Part shown: positions 24,894 to 36,302 of the stretch, in pieces
Numbering within the stretch: the stretch's first letter is position 1
How the letters are laid out: the number at the start of each line of letters is the position of its first letter
DNA from: Streptomyces sp. NBC_00178
GTDB lineage: Bacteria; Actinomycetota; Actinomycetes; Streptomycetales; Streptomycetaceae
Direction of reading: 5' to 3'
NCBI RefSeq assembly: GCF_036206005.1
Contig: NZ_CP108143.1
Coordinates: 2,542,001-2,606,000 of the forward strand
DNA length: 64,000 bases
Translations under genes and position numbers: made by a program
The notes under the pieces: model-generated
Told to the model about the DNA's origin: nothing
Seen by the model: the letters and a program-made list of their open reading frames with translations, nothing else
Databases searched by the model: none

Positions 24894-27800
24894 GTGACGG
24901 GGTTCGTCTTTCTGCGGGTGCGCGCGCACCGGCTCCTGCTCGCCGCAGCCCTGCTGGCCGTCCTGCTCACCACCTGTGTGCTGGCCTCGCTCACCGCGTT
25001 CTCCGGCTCCATAGGCGACGCCGCGCTGCGGCACACGCTCACGCACCGCTCCGCGGAGCAGGCCTCCCTGTTCGTCTCCGCCGACGTGGACCGCGAGCGG
25101 CGCGAGAAGGCCGACGCCCTGGTGCGCCGGGCCGCCGACGCCACGTTCGACGGGCTGCCGGTCACGGTACGGAAGCTGGAGAGCTCGGGCCCGTACGCGC
25201 TGCCGCGCTCTCTCCAGACGGCGGCCGAACGGCGCGGTGAACCGGATCTGACCCATCTCGCCTCGCTGGACCGCAGCCGGGTGCGCCTCACCGCGGGGCG
25301 CATGCCCGGGGCCGGTGCCGGCGCGCCGGACGCCCCGGTGCAGGTGGCGCTGCCGCGCGCCGCGGCCGAGGCCCTGGAACTGAAGCCGGGCTCCGCACTC
25401 ACCCTGACCGACCGGGTGGGTGGGACGCCGCTGAAGGTCGAGATCACCGGCCTCTACGAGGCCTCCGACCTGGCCGACCCCTACTGGCGGCTGGACCCGC
25501 TGGGCGGGCGCGGGGTCCGCGAGGTCGTCTTCACCACCTACGGCCCGCTGCTGGCGGACCCTGCCGTGCTCGGTTCCGCCCGCGTCAGTGCCGGTCCGTC
25601 GTCGTGGGTGGCCGCCGCCGACTTCACGGCGGTGACCACGGACCGTACGAAGGCCCTGCGCGAGGCGTCGGCGTCGGGGCCGAAGACCCTGGCCGCGTCC
25701 GGGGTGTTCGGCGACGGCCCGGCGGTGCGCACCTCGCTGCCGACCGTCATCGACCAGATCGAGCGGGCCCTGCTGGTGTCCCGCTCCACGATCATGATCG
25801 TCGCCGTCCAGCTCGTCCTGCTCGCCGGTTACGCGCTGCTCCTCGTGGCCAGGCTGCTGAGCGGTGAACGCGGCGGCGAGAGTGAGCTCCTGCGGGCCCG
25901 GGGCGGTTCGCGGGGCCGCATCGCCTCGCTGGCCGCGATCGAGGCGCTGCTCCTGGCGGTGCCCGCCGCCGTCGTCGCTCCGCTGCTCGCCGGGCCGCTG
26001 ACCCGGCTGCTGGCGCGGCGGAGCGACCTGGGCCGGATCGGGCTGCGGCTCGACGGCGGGGTGGACGCCACGGTCTGGCTGGTGGCCGCCGCCGTGGCCC
26101 TGATGTGCGCGCTCGCCGTGGTCGCACCCGCGCTCACCGCCGGGGGGAGCGGCCGCCGCAAGGGCCGCGGCTCCACGCTGCCCGTACCGGTGCGGGCGGG
26201 CGCCGACATCGGGCTCCTGCTGATCGCGGGAGTGGCGTACTGGCAACTGGACCGGCAGACCGGGGCGTCCGGCGGCGGCGCACTCAGCGGCGACCGCGGC
26301 GGCGAACTCGGCATCGACCCGCTGCTGGTCGCCGCCCCCGCGCTGGCCCTGCTCGCGGGGACCGTGCTCACGCTGCGGCTCCTCCCGCCCGCCGCCAGGC
26401 TCGCGGAGCGCCGTGCCGCGGGCGGCCGGGGGCTGTCGGCGGCCCTGGCCGGCTGGCAGTTCAGCCGCCGTCCGCTGCGCGGCGCGGGGCCGGTGCTGCT
26501 GCTGGTCCTCTCGGTCGCGATGGGCATGCTGGCCATCGGGCAGAGCGCCTCGTGGGACCGGTCGCAGGACGACCAGGCGGACTTCAGGTCGGGTGCGTCG
26601 GTGCGCATGGTGGGCGGGCTCTCCGGCGACCCGGCGAACGCCGCCCCCTACTCGGAGTTGCCCGGGGTGCGCCAGGCGGCCCCGGCGTTCCGCGCGACGG
26701 CCGACCTGTCCGGGGGCCGCACGGCCGAGATGGTCGCCCTGGACACCGCGCACGCGGACGAGGGGATGCTGATGCGTGAGGACCTCTCCGGGGCGTCCCC
26801 GGCCGAGCTGTTCGACGCGATCGCCCCGCCGAGGACGGCACGGACCGGGGTGGTCCTGCCGAAGGGCAGCACCCGGGTGCGGTTCGGTCTGCGGATCGCC
26901 GGCACCTCGGCGGACGGCGGGGAGCCCCCGGTCGGGGCCGCGCCGTTGGTGAGCGTGCTGCTGGAGGACCGTTACGGGATCGGCTACCGGGTGGGAGCCG
27001 GTACGGTCCCCGCCGACGGCCGGGTCCACACGAAGTCCTTCCCCGTGTCCGCGTCGGGCGGACTGGCGGTGACGGGCTTCGAGGTGGACGGCCAGGTCCC
27101 GGAGGGCCCGCAGGAGCGTCTGGTCTCCGTGACGGGGATGCGCGCGCTCGCCGCCGGCGGCGTCGAGCGGCCGGTGCCCGCCTCGGACGGGGTGCGCTGG
27201 CACGCCGCCGCGACCGTGACCGAGGCCGGGGAGACCCGCCCGGGCGAGAAGACCGAGACGGTCACCGGCTCGGGCCCGGCCCCGGCCTTCCGCTACGGCA
27301 CCGGCGCCGACACGGAGGACGGCGGATTCTGGGCCGGCGAGCCGGTCGGCACCCTGCGCATCACCGCGGCCCGCCCCGCCGCCCCCGCGTTGAAGGCGGT
27401 GGCCACGGACGCGTACCTGAAGTACGCGGGCGCCGAGCTGGGCCAGGAGGTCGACCTGACCCTGGCGGGGAACACGGTCCGGGTGACCCTGGTGAAGTCG
27501 GTGCGGCAGTTGCCGACCACCGGACCGGGCGCGGCCACCGGTGTCGCGGAGGGTGCCGCGACCGACGCGTCGGTCAAGCCCGGCGGGGCCGTGCTGCTGG
27601 ATCTCAGGGCCGTGTCCGAGGTACTCGCCCACCGGCCGGGCGCCACGCTCGCCCCCACCGAGTGGTGGCTGAGCACCGCACCGGGCGGTGGCGCGGAGGT
27701 CGCGGCAAAGCTGCGCGCTCTGCCGGACACGGACCCGGCGCAGGTGCGGGTGCGGGACGAGGTGGCGCGGGACCTCGCGGACGATCCGCTGGGCGCCGGT

Positions 27801-28220
27801 CCGCAGTCCGCGCTGCTGGCGGCCGCCGTCGTGGCCGCCGCCCTGGCCGCGGTCGGATTCGCCGTCGGGCTCGTCGGTTCGCAGCGGGAGCGGGCGGCCG
27901 AGTTCGCCGTGCTGCGGGCACTGGGCGCGCCCCGGCGCCGCCTGGCCCGGATGATGGCCGCCGAACAAGGGGTCCTGATCACCCTGGCGTTGCTGATCGG
28001 GCTCGCCCTGGGGGCCGTGCTGACCCGGGCCGTCGTCCCCCTCGTCGTACTCACCGGGCAGGCGGCCAGGCCGGTGCCCGATGTGCTGGTGCTGCTGCCC
28101 GCCGGTCAGGTCGCCGTCCTGCTGGTCTCGGTCGCCGCGCTGCCGCTGCTGTTCGTCGCGGCGATCACACTGCGCCGCGCCGATCCCGCGGTGTCGCTGC
28201 GCCACCAGGGGGACAACTGA
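24894..28220 (+). CDS. large FtsX-like ABC transporter permease
   Basis: This 1108-residue membrane protein has an N-terminal helix (12-34), a large extracytoplasmic domain, and a helix cluster around 296-560 (STIMIVAVQLVLLAGYALLL; IEALLLAVPAAVVAPLLAG). A second large extracytoplasmic domain precedes three C-terminal helices with the FtsX motif (AEFAVLRALGAPRRRLARMM). This is the duplicated ten-helix layout of LolCE/MacB-type systems, which move lipids, lipoproteins or peptides from the outer membrane leaflet rather than across the bilayer. GTG 24894 has GGGGGA 6 bases upstream. It heads a three-gene operon. Confidence 0.85.
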   Translation: MTGFVFLRVRAHRLLLAAALLAVLLTTCVLASLTAFSGSIGDAALRHTLTHRSAEQASLFVSADVDRERREKADALVRRAADATFDGLPVTVRKLESSGPYALPRSLQTAAERRGEPDLTHLASLDRSRVRLTAGRMPGAGAGAPDAPVQVALPRAAAEALELKPGSALTLTDRVGGTPLKVEITGLYEASDLADPYWRLDPLGGRGVREVVFTTYGPLLADPAVLGSARVSAGPSSWVAAADFTAVTTDRTKALREASASGPKTLAASGVFGDGPAVRTSLPTVIDQIERALLVSRSTIMIVAVQLVLLAGYALLLVARLLSGERGGESELLRARGGSRGRIASLAAIEALLLAVPAAVVAPLLAGPLTRLLARRSDLGRIGLRLDGGVDATVWLVAAAVALMCALAVVAPALTAGGSGRRKGRGSTLPVPVRAGADIGLLLIAGVAYWQLDRQTGASGGGALSGDRGGELGIDPLLVAAPALALLAGTVLTLRLLPPAARLAERRAAGGRGLSAALAGWQFSRRPLRGAGPVLLLVLSVAMGMLAIGQSASWDRSQDDQADFRSGASVRMVGGLSGDPANAAPYSELPGVRQAAPAFRATADLSGGRTAEMVALDTAHADEGMLMREDLSGASPAELFDAIAPPRTARTGVVLPKGSTRVRFGLRIAGTSADGGEPPVGAAPLVSVLLEDRYGIGYRVGAGTVPADGRVHTKSFPVSASGGLAVTGFEVDGQVPEGPQERLVSVTGMRALAAGGVERPVPASDGVRWHAAATVTEAGETRPGEKTETVTGSGPAPAFRYGTGADTEDGGFWAGEPVGTLRITAARPAAPALKAVATDAYLKYAGAELGQEVDLTLAGNTVRVTLVKSVRQLPTTGPGAATGVAEGAATDASVKPGGAVLLDLRAVSEVLAHRPGATLAPTEWWLSTAPGGGAEVAAKLRALPDTDPAQVRVRDEVARDLADDPLGAGPQSALLAAAVVAAALAAVGFAVGLVGSQRERAAEFAVLRALGAPRRRLARMMAAEQGVLITLALLIGLALGAVLTRAVVPLVVLTGQAARPVPDVLVLLPAGQVAVLLVSVAALPLLFVAAITLRRADPAVSLRHQGDN

Positions 28221-28221
28221 C

Positions 28222-30993
28222 ATGAACACAGGCAAGATTCAGGCCGCCTGCGCCCCCTGGGTGCGCACACGCCTGCGTACGGCCCCCGGGATCTCCGCCG
28301 CGCTCGCGGTCCTGGTCCTGCTGACGGCGTTCCTCGCCGCCGCGTTCCCGCGCGCGGTCGACGCCTACGAGACGAAGGCGCTGCGCCACGACATCACGGA
28401 GGCCCAGCCCCGGCAGAGCGTGCTGGAGGTGACGACACCGCCGCCGGCGCTCGGGCAGGCCCCGGCGGTCCGTGAGGGCGCGATGCGCGAGGACGCGCTG
28501 TCCGGAGCGGACCGGGCGCTGGCGAAGGCGTTCCCCGCTCCGCTGCGGGCCGACAGGCCGCGGTCCTCGTACGGGGTGCACACGACGACACCCGTCGTGG
28601 CGCAGGAGCCCTGGCTGCCGCGCCCCGACGCGCTGCCGCCCCAACTCACCTACGCGGCGCCCTCCGCGCTCCCCCGGCACAGCACCCTGCGGTCGGGGCG
28701 CTGGCCGGCCGTGCGCGGCGAGGTGACCCAGGAGTCCCGCGAGGTCGAGGCCGCGGTCACCGAGGAGACCGCGGCGGGGCTGAGGATGAAGCCGGGCTCC
28801 ACGATCTCCGTGCCCACCACGCGCGGCGCACCGCTCACCGTACGGATCACCGGAATCGTCACACCCCGGGCGCCGGAGAGCGGCTACTGGGCGGTGGATC
28901 CGCTCTTCCGCGCCCCGTCCCTGGTCAGGGACCCGGGGTCCCCGACGCCGGTCTTCTACTGGCGGGCCACACTGCTGCTGGCGCCGGACGCCGGTCCGGC
29001 ACTGCTGGCGACCATGAGCGATCCCGAGCTGTACTGGCGGTTCGCCCCGGACGCCTCCGGCCTCACCGCGGCCGACGCGTCCCGCCTGGGCACCTCCGTG
29101 GCCGTGTCGGAGAACGGCCCCGGGCTCCTGAGGCTGCGCGACATCGCCGGGCCGAACACCGCGCTCACCACCGACCTGGACGCCATCGCGGAGGCCCACC
29201 TGGGCATGCGTGCCGCGATCAGCTCCGTCGTCACGGTGGCCGCCATGGGCATCGGTGCGGTGGCCGCCGTCGTCCTGCTGATGACCGGGGGGCTGATCGG
29301 CGCCCGCCGCCACCACGAGCTCGCCCTGCTGCGCTCGCGCGGCGGGTCCCTGCGGGGCATCGGTGCCCGGCTGTTCGCCGAGACCGCCGTGGCCGTCCTG
29401 CCGGCGGCGGCGCTCGGCCTTCTGCTGGCCGTGCTGCTCGTCCCGGAGGCACGGTTCCTTCCTGCCGCGGTGGGTGCCGGCACCGTCGCGGCGCTGGTCT
29501 GCGTGGTGCTGCCGCTCCGCACGACGCTGCACCACCGCAGGCCGCTGCTCCACGGTGCGCGCGAGGACGTGGTGGCCGCCCGGCCCTCCCGCCGGCGTAC
29601 GGTCGCCGAGCTGACCCTGCTCGTGCTGGCGGCCGGCGCGGTCGCCGCGCTGCGCCGCCGGGGCACGTCGGCGGGGTCGGGGACCGACCTCCTGATCAGT
29701 GCCGCTCCGGTCCTGGTGGGCCTGATCGCGGCGCTCGTGCTCGTACGCCTGTACCCCCTGCCGCTGCGGCTGGCGTCGCGCCCCGTGGCCCGGCTGCGCG
29801 GAGCGGTGGGCTTCCTGTCGCTGGCTCGCGCGGGCCGTGCCTCGTCGAGCGGGACCCTGCCCCTGCTGGCCCTCCTGGTCGCGCTGACCACGGCGGCCTT
29901 CGGCGGCTCGGTCCTCGCCGGGGTCGCCGACGCGCGCGACGCCGCCGCGCTCCGGGCGGTCGGCGCGGACGCCAGGATCAGCGGCGAGGGAGCGCTGACC
30001 CCGGTCCCGGACGCGGTCGTCCGGCAGGTGCGGGCGGTGGAGGGCGCCGAGGGCGTCGCGGCCGTGCGCATCGAGTACGCGACCCCGCTGGCCGCGTCCG
30101 CCGACGTCAGGTCCGACACGAGACGCGTGACCCTGATCGGTGTCGAGCCGGGCTCCTACGCACGGCTGGCCCGCGACACCGGCCTGCCCGCCTTCCCCGC
30201 GGACGCGCTGGCGGGCGGACGGGGCAAGGACGAGGCACTGCCCGCGGTGGCCTCGCCCGCCCTGGCCCGCCGGCTCGGGGACCGGCCGCACACCGTCCGG
30301 TCCCAGGCAGGTGACATCGCCGTGCGGGTGGCCGCCGTACTCCCGCGGACCTCGGCGGCCGGCGACTCCGAGTTCCTGATCGTCGACTCGGCGGCGCCCT
30401 CCATGAGCCGGCCCACCACCCTGCTGGTCACCGGGCCGTCCCTCGACCGGGCCCAGCTGCGGGCGGCGGCGCGCGAGGCGGGTCCGGAGTACTCGGTACG
30501 GATACGGGCCGTCGAGCGCGGGGTGTTCGTGGACACCCCGATGCAGGCGGGCGCCGAGCAGATCTACGGGGCGGCCGTCGCGGCGGGCGCCGGATACGCG
30601 CTCCTCGCCGTGCTCCTCTCCCTGCTGCAGACCGCGCCGGAGCGCACCACGCTCCTGGCCCGGCTGCGCACCATGGGGCTGACCACCCGGCAGGGCAGGC
30701 GGCTCCTCGCGTTCGAGGCGATGCCGCAGGCACTGCTGGCCGCGTCCGGCGGCCTCCTCGTCGGCTGGGCGACCATCGCCCTGCTGGCACCGGGCGTCGA
30801 CCTGGCGGCGCTGGCACTGGCGGGCGGGGGTCCGGGAGTGGCGCAGGCCGCCTCGCTGCGGGCGGACCCGCTCTCGCTGGCGCTCCCGGCGCTGGGCGTC
30901 GTCGTCCTCGCGGGCGCCGTGGCCTGCGTCCAGGCGTGGTGGGCGGGCCGCCGCGGATCGATCAAGGAACTCAGGGCAGGAGACACCCGGTGA
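28222..30993 (+). CDS. second FtsX-like ABC transporter permease
   Basis: This 923-residue partner permease has an N-terminal helix (SAALAVLVLLTAFLAAAF), an extracytoplasmic domain, central helices with an FtsX-type loop (HHELALLRSRGGSLRGIGARL), a second extracytoplasmic domain and C-terminal helices (ARLRTMGLTTRQGRRLLAFE). It starts one base after the preceding stop and overlaps the ATPase gene (GTGA). The two permeases probably form a heterodimer. Substrate unknown. Confidence 0.85.
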   Translation: MNTGKIQAACAPWVRTRLRTAPGISAALAVLVLLTAFLAAAFPRAVDAYETKALRHDITEAQPRQSVLEVTTPPPALGQAPAVREGAMREDALSGADRALAKAFPAPLRADRPRSSYGVHTTTPVVAQEPWLPRPDALPPQLTYAAPSALPRHSTLRSGRWPAVRGEVTQESREVEAAVTEETAAGLRMKPGSTISVPTTRGAPLTVRITGIVTPRAPESGYWAVDPLFRAPSLVRDPGSPTPVFYWRATLLLAPDAGPALLATMSDPELYWRFAPDASGLTAADASRLGTSVAVSENGPGLLRLRDIAGPNTALTTDLDAIAEAHLGMRAAISSVVTVAAMGIGAVAAVVLLMTGGLIGARRHHELALLRSRGGSLRGIGARLFAETAVAVLPAAALGLLLAVLLVPEARFLPAAVGAGTVAALVCVVLPLRTTLHHRRPLLHGAREDVVAARPSRRRTVAELTLLVLAAGAVAALRRRGTSAGSGTDLLISAAPVLVGLIAALVLVRLYPLPLRLASRPVARLRGAVGFLSLARAGRASSSGTLPLLALLVALTTAAFGGSVLAGVADARDAAALRAVGADARISGEGALTPVPDAVVRQVRAVEGAEGVAAVRIEYATPLAASADVRSDTRRVTLIGVEPGSYARLARDTGLPAFPADALAGGRGKDEALPAVASPALARRLGDRPHTVRSQAGDIAVRVAAVLPRTSAAGDSEFLIVDSAAPSMSRPTTLLVTGPSLDRAQLRAAAREAGPEYSVRIRAVERGVFVDTPMQAGAEQIYGAAVAAGAGYALLAVLLSLLQTAPERTTLLARLRTMGLTTRQGRRLLAFEAMPQALLAASGGLLVGWATIALLAPGVDLAALALAGGGPGVAQAASLRADPLSLALPALGVVVLAGAVACVQAWWAGRRGSIKELRAGDTR

Positions 30994-31946
30994 CATCGTC
31001 GACAGAGACCACCCTGGCGGAGCTGGAACAGCGGGCGGCGGCCCGCCGTGACCGGCCGTCGTACGGACACGACTCCCTGATCGCCTGCGACCGGCTGGTG
31101 CGCATCTTCTCCGCGGACGGGGTGGAGGTGCAGGCGCTCCAGGGACTTGATCTGCTGGTCACCAAGGGTGAGTTGATGGCGCTGGTCGGGGCCTCGGGGA
31201 GCGGCAAGTCGACCCTGATGAACGTCCTCGCCGGCCTGGACGTCCCCACCGCCGGCTCGGCGAAGGTGGCGGGCTGCGACCTCCTGGCGATGGGCCCGAA
31301 GGAACGGCTGCGCTACCGCCGCGACGTCGTCGGCTTCGTCTGGCAGCAGACCTCCCGCAACCTGCTGTCGTATCTGACCGCCGCCCAGAACATCACGCTC
31401 CCGATGCAGCTGCGCGGGGGCGGCCGGAACCGTGAACGGGCGGCGCGCGCCGAGTCGTTGCTGGCGATGCTGGAGGTCGCGGACTGCCGCGACCGCCGCC
31501 CCGCCCAGATGTCCGGCGGGCAGCAGCAGCGGGTCGCGATCGCGGTGGCCCTGGCGAACGACCCCTCGGTGCTGCTCGCCGACGAACCGACGGGCGAGCT
31601 GGACTCGGCGACGGGCGAGCAGGTGTTCGCGGCGTTCCGCAGGGCCAACGAGGAACTCGGCACGACGATCGTGATCGTCACCCACGACCAGGCCGTGGCG
31701 AACGAGGTGCGCCGCACGGTCGCGATCCGGGACGGCCGCACGTCGTCCGAGGTGCTGCGGCACACGGAGGTGGACGCCGCGACGGGGCAGGAGTCCCAGG
31801 TGGCCCGGGAGTACGCGATGCTCGACCGGGCGGGCCGGCTGCAACTCCCGGCGGACTACACCGAGGCGCTGGGGATGGAGCACCGCGTGATGCTCGAACT
31901 GGAGCAGGACCACATCGGGGTGTGGCCGGACGCAACGGACCGATGA
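30990..31946 (+). CDS. MacB/LolD-type ABC transporter ATPase
   Basis: This 318-residue ATPase has Walker A GASGSGKST (67-75), signature MSGGQQQRVAIA and Walker B VLLADEPTGELD. The family usually has about 230 residues. Here there is an N-terminal extension of about 30 residues and a C-terminal tail of about 60 residues (EYAMLDRAGRLQLPADYTEALG), which in Streptomyces homologs is a possible regulatory strand-rich segment. GTG 30990 overlaps the upstream stop and GGCAGGAG precedes it. It powers the two FtsX-like permeases. Confidence 0.88.
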   Translation: MTSSTETTLAELEQRAAARRDRPSYGHDSLIACDRLVRIFSADGVEVQALQGLDLLVTKGELMALVGASGSGKSTLMNVLAGLDVPTAGSAKVAGCDLLAMGPKERLRYRRDVVGFVWQQTSRNLLSYLTAAQNITLPMQLRGGGRNRERAARAESLLAMLEVADCRDRRPAQMSGGQQQRVAIAVALANDPSVLLADEPTGELDSATGEQVFAAFRRANEELGTTIVIVTHDQAVANEVRRTVAIRDGRTSSEVLRHTEVDAATGQESQVAREYAMLDRAGRLQLPADYTEALGMEHRVMLELEQDHIGVWPDATDR

Positions 31947-32256
31947 TGCCGGTGGGGCGTGCCGGGGACGTACGGAGCACACCTTTCGGGTGACGGAACG
32001 TCACCGGCGCATGAGGCAGGGATGGGTGGGGCATCGCAAGAACAAGAGGTCACGCTGGGTGACCGGCTGACGTGCCCGCCATCCGGGCTCAGCCCGCCCT
32101 GGCAGCGCCAGAGAACATCACTCCCCGAGCCGTCCCCGCGCACGTCCGTCCGGGGCTCGGCTCTCACGCACGGTGCCGGACGAACCACAGCCGTTCTCCC
32201 CACACCCGTGGACCACCACGGCACCCCTGCACGCAATGGAGACCGCAGGAGGTTCA
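31947..32256. other. intergenic region with two GGTGAC/GTCACC hairpins
   Basis: This 310-bp stretch has no convincing gene. GGTGAC (31989-31994) pairs with GTCACC (32000-32005), and GGTCAC (32048-32053) pairs with GTGACC (32059-32064). The first may end the ABC operon. The pair of similar inverted repeats could also be a binding site for a dimeric regulator of the next gene. Confidence 0.4.
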
Positions 32257-34002
32257 ATGAACCGCAGGACGTTCCTGATCACCACATCCGTCACCCTCGG
32301 CAGCACACTCACCCAGTGGCCCGGCACCGCACCCGCCGGTGCCTCGCCCCCTGCGACAGGCCGCCGCATCGGCGCCCGCGTCCCCGAGCTGTTCGAAGCC
32401 CGCCTGCACCGCTTACGCCGCCTCGACGACCAGGTGGGGTCGGGCGCGGTCCACGACATCGTCCGAGCCGAACTCCCCCTCATCACACGCACCATCCGCA
32501 ACTCCTCTTACGGCGAGCGGGTCGGATGCCGCCTGTTCGGCGCCGCCGCCGAGGCGGCCCGCTCCGCCGCCTGGACGGCTTACGACAGCGGCCGGATCGC
32601 CGTGTCCGAACGCTACTTCGCCACCGCTCTGCGGGCGGCCGCCAGCGCGGACGATCCGGTCGTCGCCGCGAACACGCTGGCCTTCTGGGCGATCCAGCAG
32701 TACTCGACGGGCAATCCACGCGGTGCGACCGACCTCGTGGAAGCGGCCCTGACCACGGCACCGCAGATCGGTTCCGCACGGATGACCGCCATGCTCCACG
32801 CCCGCGCCTGCCGGGCCCATGCCCGTGCCGGCGACGCCCGCGCCTCCGCCCGGTCGGCGGACGCCACCCTCGACGTCTACGCCCACGCGGGCCCCATCGC
32901 CGACGATCCGCCGTGCGTGTACTGGTTCAACCTGGGGACGGCCCACCAGCTGCTCGGCAGTTCCGCGCTCGACCTGGGCGACCCGCGCCAGGCCCTCCGG
33001 CACTTCCAGCACGCCTCCGGGGCCCACGGCACGGAGGGTGAGGCGTACGACGGGGACGAGTTCCCCCGCGCACACGCCATCTACCTCGCGCGCCTCGCCG
33101 AAGCCCACCTCGCCCTCGGCGATGTCCACGCCGCCGTCACGACCGCCCACGCGGCCGTCGCCCGTATGGGAGGCGTGAACTCCGCACGCGGCAGCCGCGC
33201 TGTCCACGGCCTCCGCAAGAGGCTCGGCCACCGTCGCGGCGTCCCTGCCGTCGCCGGCTTCCTGGACCTCACCGCCGCCCGGGCCGGGACGGACCGGGTC
33301 CGGGCGGCCGGCACCTCGGAGGGCGGGGGGCCGCCCTCGGACGGGTCCGGTCCGTGCTCACCCGGGACGGGCCGTCCGGGGTGGCCTCAGGCCGTCCCGA
33401 CGGTCACGGCGAGGTTCCCGAGACCGCCGCCCGTGCCCCGCAGTGCGATCGAACCGTACGGTGTGCGCAGCCGCATCCAGGACCCGGTGGTGAGCAGCGC
33501 GACGGGGAATCCCTCCTGCGGGCGCAGGAAGCCGAGCGACTGGGCGGCGTGCACGGCGCGCAGCGGGAGTTCCGTGCTCCCGACCGTCCGGGACCAGATG
33601 TCGCGGCCGATCAGGTCGCGTTCCGTCCTGGTGCGCCGGTCCTCCGGAAGCGCGGCGTCCCGGGACCGGAACTCGGCCACGGCGTCCGCGAGCGCGGTGC
33701 GCAGGTCGACCGGCCCGGGGAGCCCGGTGCGCTCCTGCCAGCCGCCTCGGGGCGGCAGGACCCCGGTCCAGGGAGGCCCGGTCACGGGCGCCGGCAGGGC
33801 GCCGACTCCGGCCGCGTCCTCGTCCGCGCCGCCCGTGTCCAGCGCCTCGAGGAGTTCCCCGGCCGACACGGTGACGTCGAAGTCGTGCGTCCCGGCCAGC
33901 CGGACCGTGCGGATCGCGAGGACCTCGAACGAGGGGGGCCGGCCGAAGACCGCGAGCGCGCCGCCGCCCGCCTGGAGGCGGACGGCGGCGGCCCGGTCGT
34001 AG
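32257..34002 (+). CDS. TPR-type regulator-like protein lacking the helix-turn-helix; 3' end uncertain
   Basis: ATG 32257 has AGGAGG 4-5 bases upstream. The protein starts MNRRTFLITTSVTLG, the linker often found just after the XRE helix-turn-helix in Streptomyces regulators, followed by helical TPR-like repeats (AEAARSAAWTAYDSGRIAVS; LARLAEAHLALGDVHAAV). So it looks like the ligand/partner-binding half of such a regulator without its DNA-binding half. Family members normally end near the segment VPAVAGFLDL (about codon 340, near 33283), but no stop occurs there. The frame stays open to 34002, running antisense through the next gene. A lost stop or a frameshift near the end is likely. Confidence 0.6.
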   Translation: MNRRTFLITTSVTLGSTLTQWPGTAPAGASPPATGRRIGARVPELFEARLHRLRRLDDQVGSGAVHDIVRAELPLITRTIRNSSYGERVGCRLFGAAAEAARSAAWTAYDSGRIAVSERYFATALRAAASADDPVVAANTLAFWAIQQYSTGNPRGATDLVEAALTTAPQIGSARMTAMLHARACRAHARAGDARASARSADATLDVYAHAGPIADDPPCVYWFNLGTAHQLLGSSALDLGDPRQALRHFQHASGAHGTEGEAYDGDEFPRAHAIYLARLAEAHLALGDVHAAVTTAHAAVARMGGVNSARGSRAVHGLRKRLGHRRGVPAVAGFLDLTAARAGTDRVRAAGTSEGGGPPSDGSGPCSPGTGRPGWPQAVPTVTARFPRPPPVPRSAIEPYGVRSRIQDPVVSSATGNPSCGRRKPSDWAACTARSGSSVLPTVRDQMSRPIRSRSVLVRRSSGSAASRDRNSATASASAVRRSTGPGSPVRSCQPPRGGRTPVQGGPVTGAGRAPTPAASSSAPPVSSASRSSPADTVTSKSCVPASRTVRIARTSNEGGRPKTASAPPPAWRRTAAARS

Positions 34003-34085
34003 TGCAGGAGCCGGCCGAGGAAGGCGGCGAGGTCCGCCGCCTCCCTCGCGTCGGCGAACCGCAGCGACCGTACAGGCACTGTCAT
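33387..34085 (-). CDS. conserved actinobacterial protein of unknown function
   Basis: This 232-residue soluble protein starts MTVPVRSLRFADAREAADLA. ATG 34085 overlaps the thioesterase stop (ATGA), which fixes the start. It contains no catalytic motif that I recognise. The middle is Pro/Gly-rich and the C-terminal half (LRAVHAAQSLGFLRPQEGFPV) is more regular. As the last gene of the ettA-thioesterase series, it is probably co-expressed with them. Its 3' end is convergent with the open frame of the TPR gene. Confidence 0.75.
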   Translation of the reverse strand: MTVPVRSLRFADAREAADLAAFLGRLLHYDRAAAVRLQAGGGALAVFGRPPSFEVLAIRTVRLAGTHDFDVTVSAGELLEALDTGGADEDAAGVGALPAPVTGPPWTGVLPPRGGWQERTGLPGPVDLRTALADAVAEFRSRDAALPEDRRTRTERDLIGRDIWSRTVGSTELPLRAVHAAQSLGFLRPQEGFPVALLTTGSWMRLRTPYGSIALRGTGGGLGNLAVTVGTA

Positions 34086-34504
34086 ACGACGGCGGGCTCC
34101 TGGTCGAGGTACTCCTGCAGGAAGTGCTTCTCCTCGGCCGTGATCCGCCTCGGCCGCTCCTCCGCCAGGTTGTAGGGGACGACGACCGTCGACGCCCGTA
34201 CGTAGACCTGCTCGGGGTCCTTCACCTCGTAGGCGATGGTGAGCGACGCCGCGGTTATCTTCGTGACCCACGACTCGACGGTCACCGGCGCGTGCCGGTG
34301 GACCAGCGGCCGCACGTAGTCGATCTCGTGCCGGGCCACGACGGAGCCGCCCGAGAAGGACGGCGAACCGTCCCCCGGCGCCAGCCGGAACATGAAGTCG
34401 ATGCGCGCCTCCTCCAGGTAGCGGAGGAAGACCACGTTGTTCACGTGGCCGAAGGCGTCCATGTCCGACCAGCGCAGCGGGCAGCTGTAGATGTGACGGG
34501 CCAA
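34082..34504 (-). CDS. hotdog-fold acyl-CoA thioesterase (4HBT family)
   Basis: This 140-residue hotdog protein begins at TTG 34504, with GAGG 9 bases upstream; longer starts would run into ettA. The family signature RWSDMDAFGHVNNVVFLRYL includes the catalytic Asp region, and the second strand set HEIDYVRPLVHRHAPVTVES follows. It hydrolyses short or aromatic acyl-CoA esters; substrate not predictable. It lies 5 bases after the ettA stop, so it is probably translated from the ettA message. Confidence 0.87.
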   Translation of the reverse strand: MARHIYSCPLRWSDMDAFGHVNNVVFLRYLEEARIDFMFRLAPGDGSPSFSGGSVVARHEIDYVRPLVHRHAPVTVESWVTKITAASLTIAYEVKDPEQVYVRASTVVVPYNLAEERPRRITAEEKHFLQEYLDQEPAVV

Positions 34505-34509
34505 GTCGA

Positions 34510-36174
<1,665 letters not shown>

Positions 36175-36302
36175 GAGAAACCGTCCGGCAGCAATAGAGG
36201 TGTGGGCAGATACACCCATCTTGCCTGACGTCCGCACCCGGACGGAAACCCGTCCGGTCCCCGGTACCCGCCCGGCGCCCGCTGCCGGGCCGCCGGAACA
36301 CC

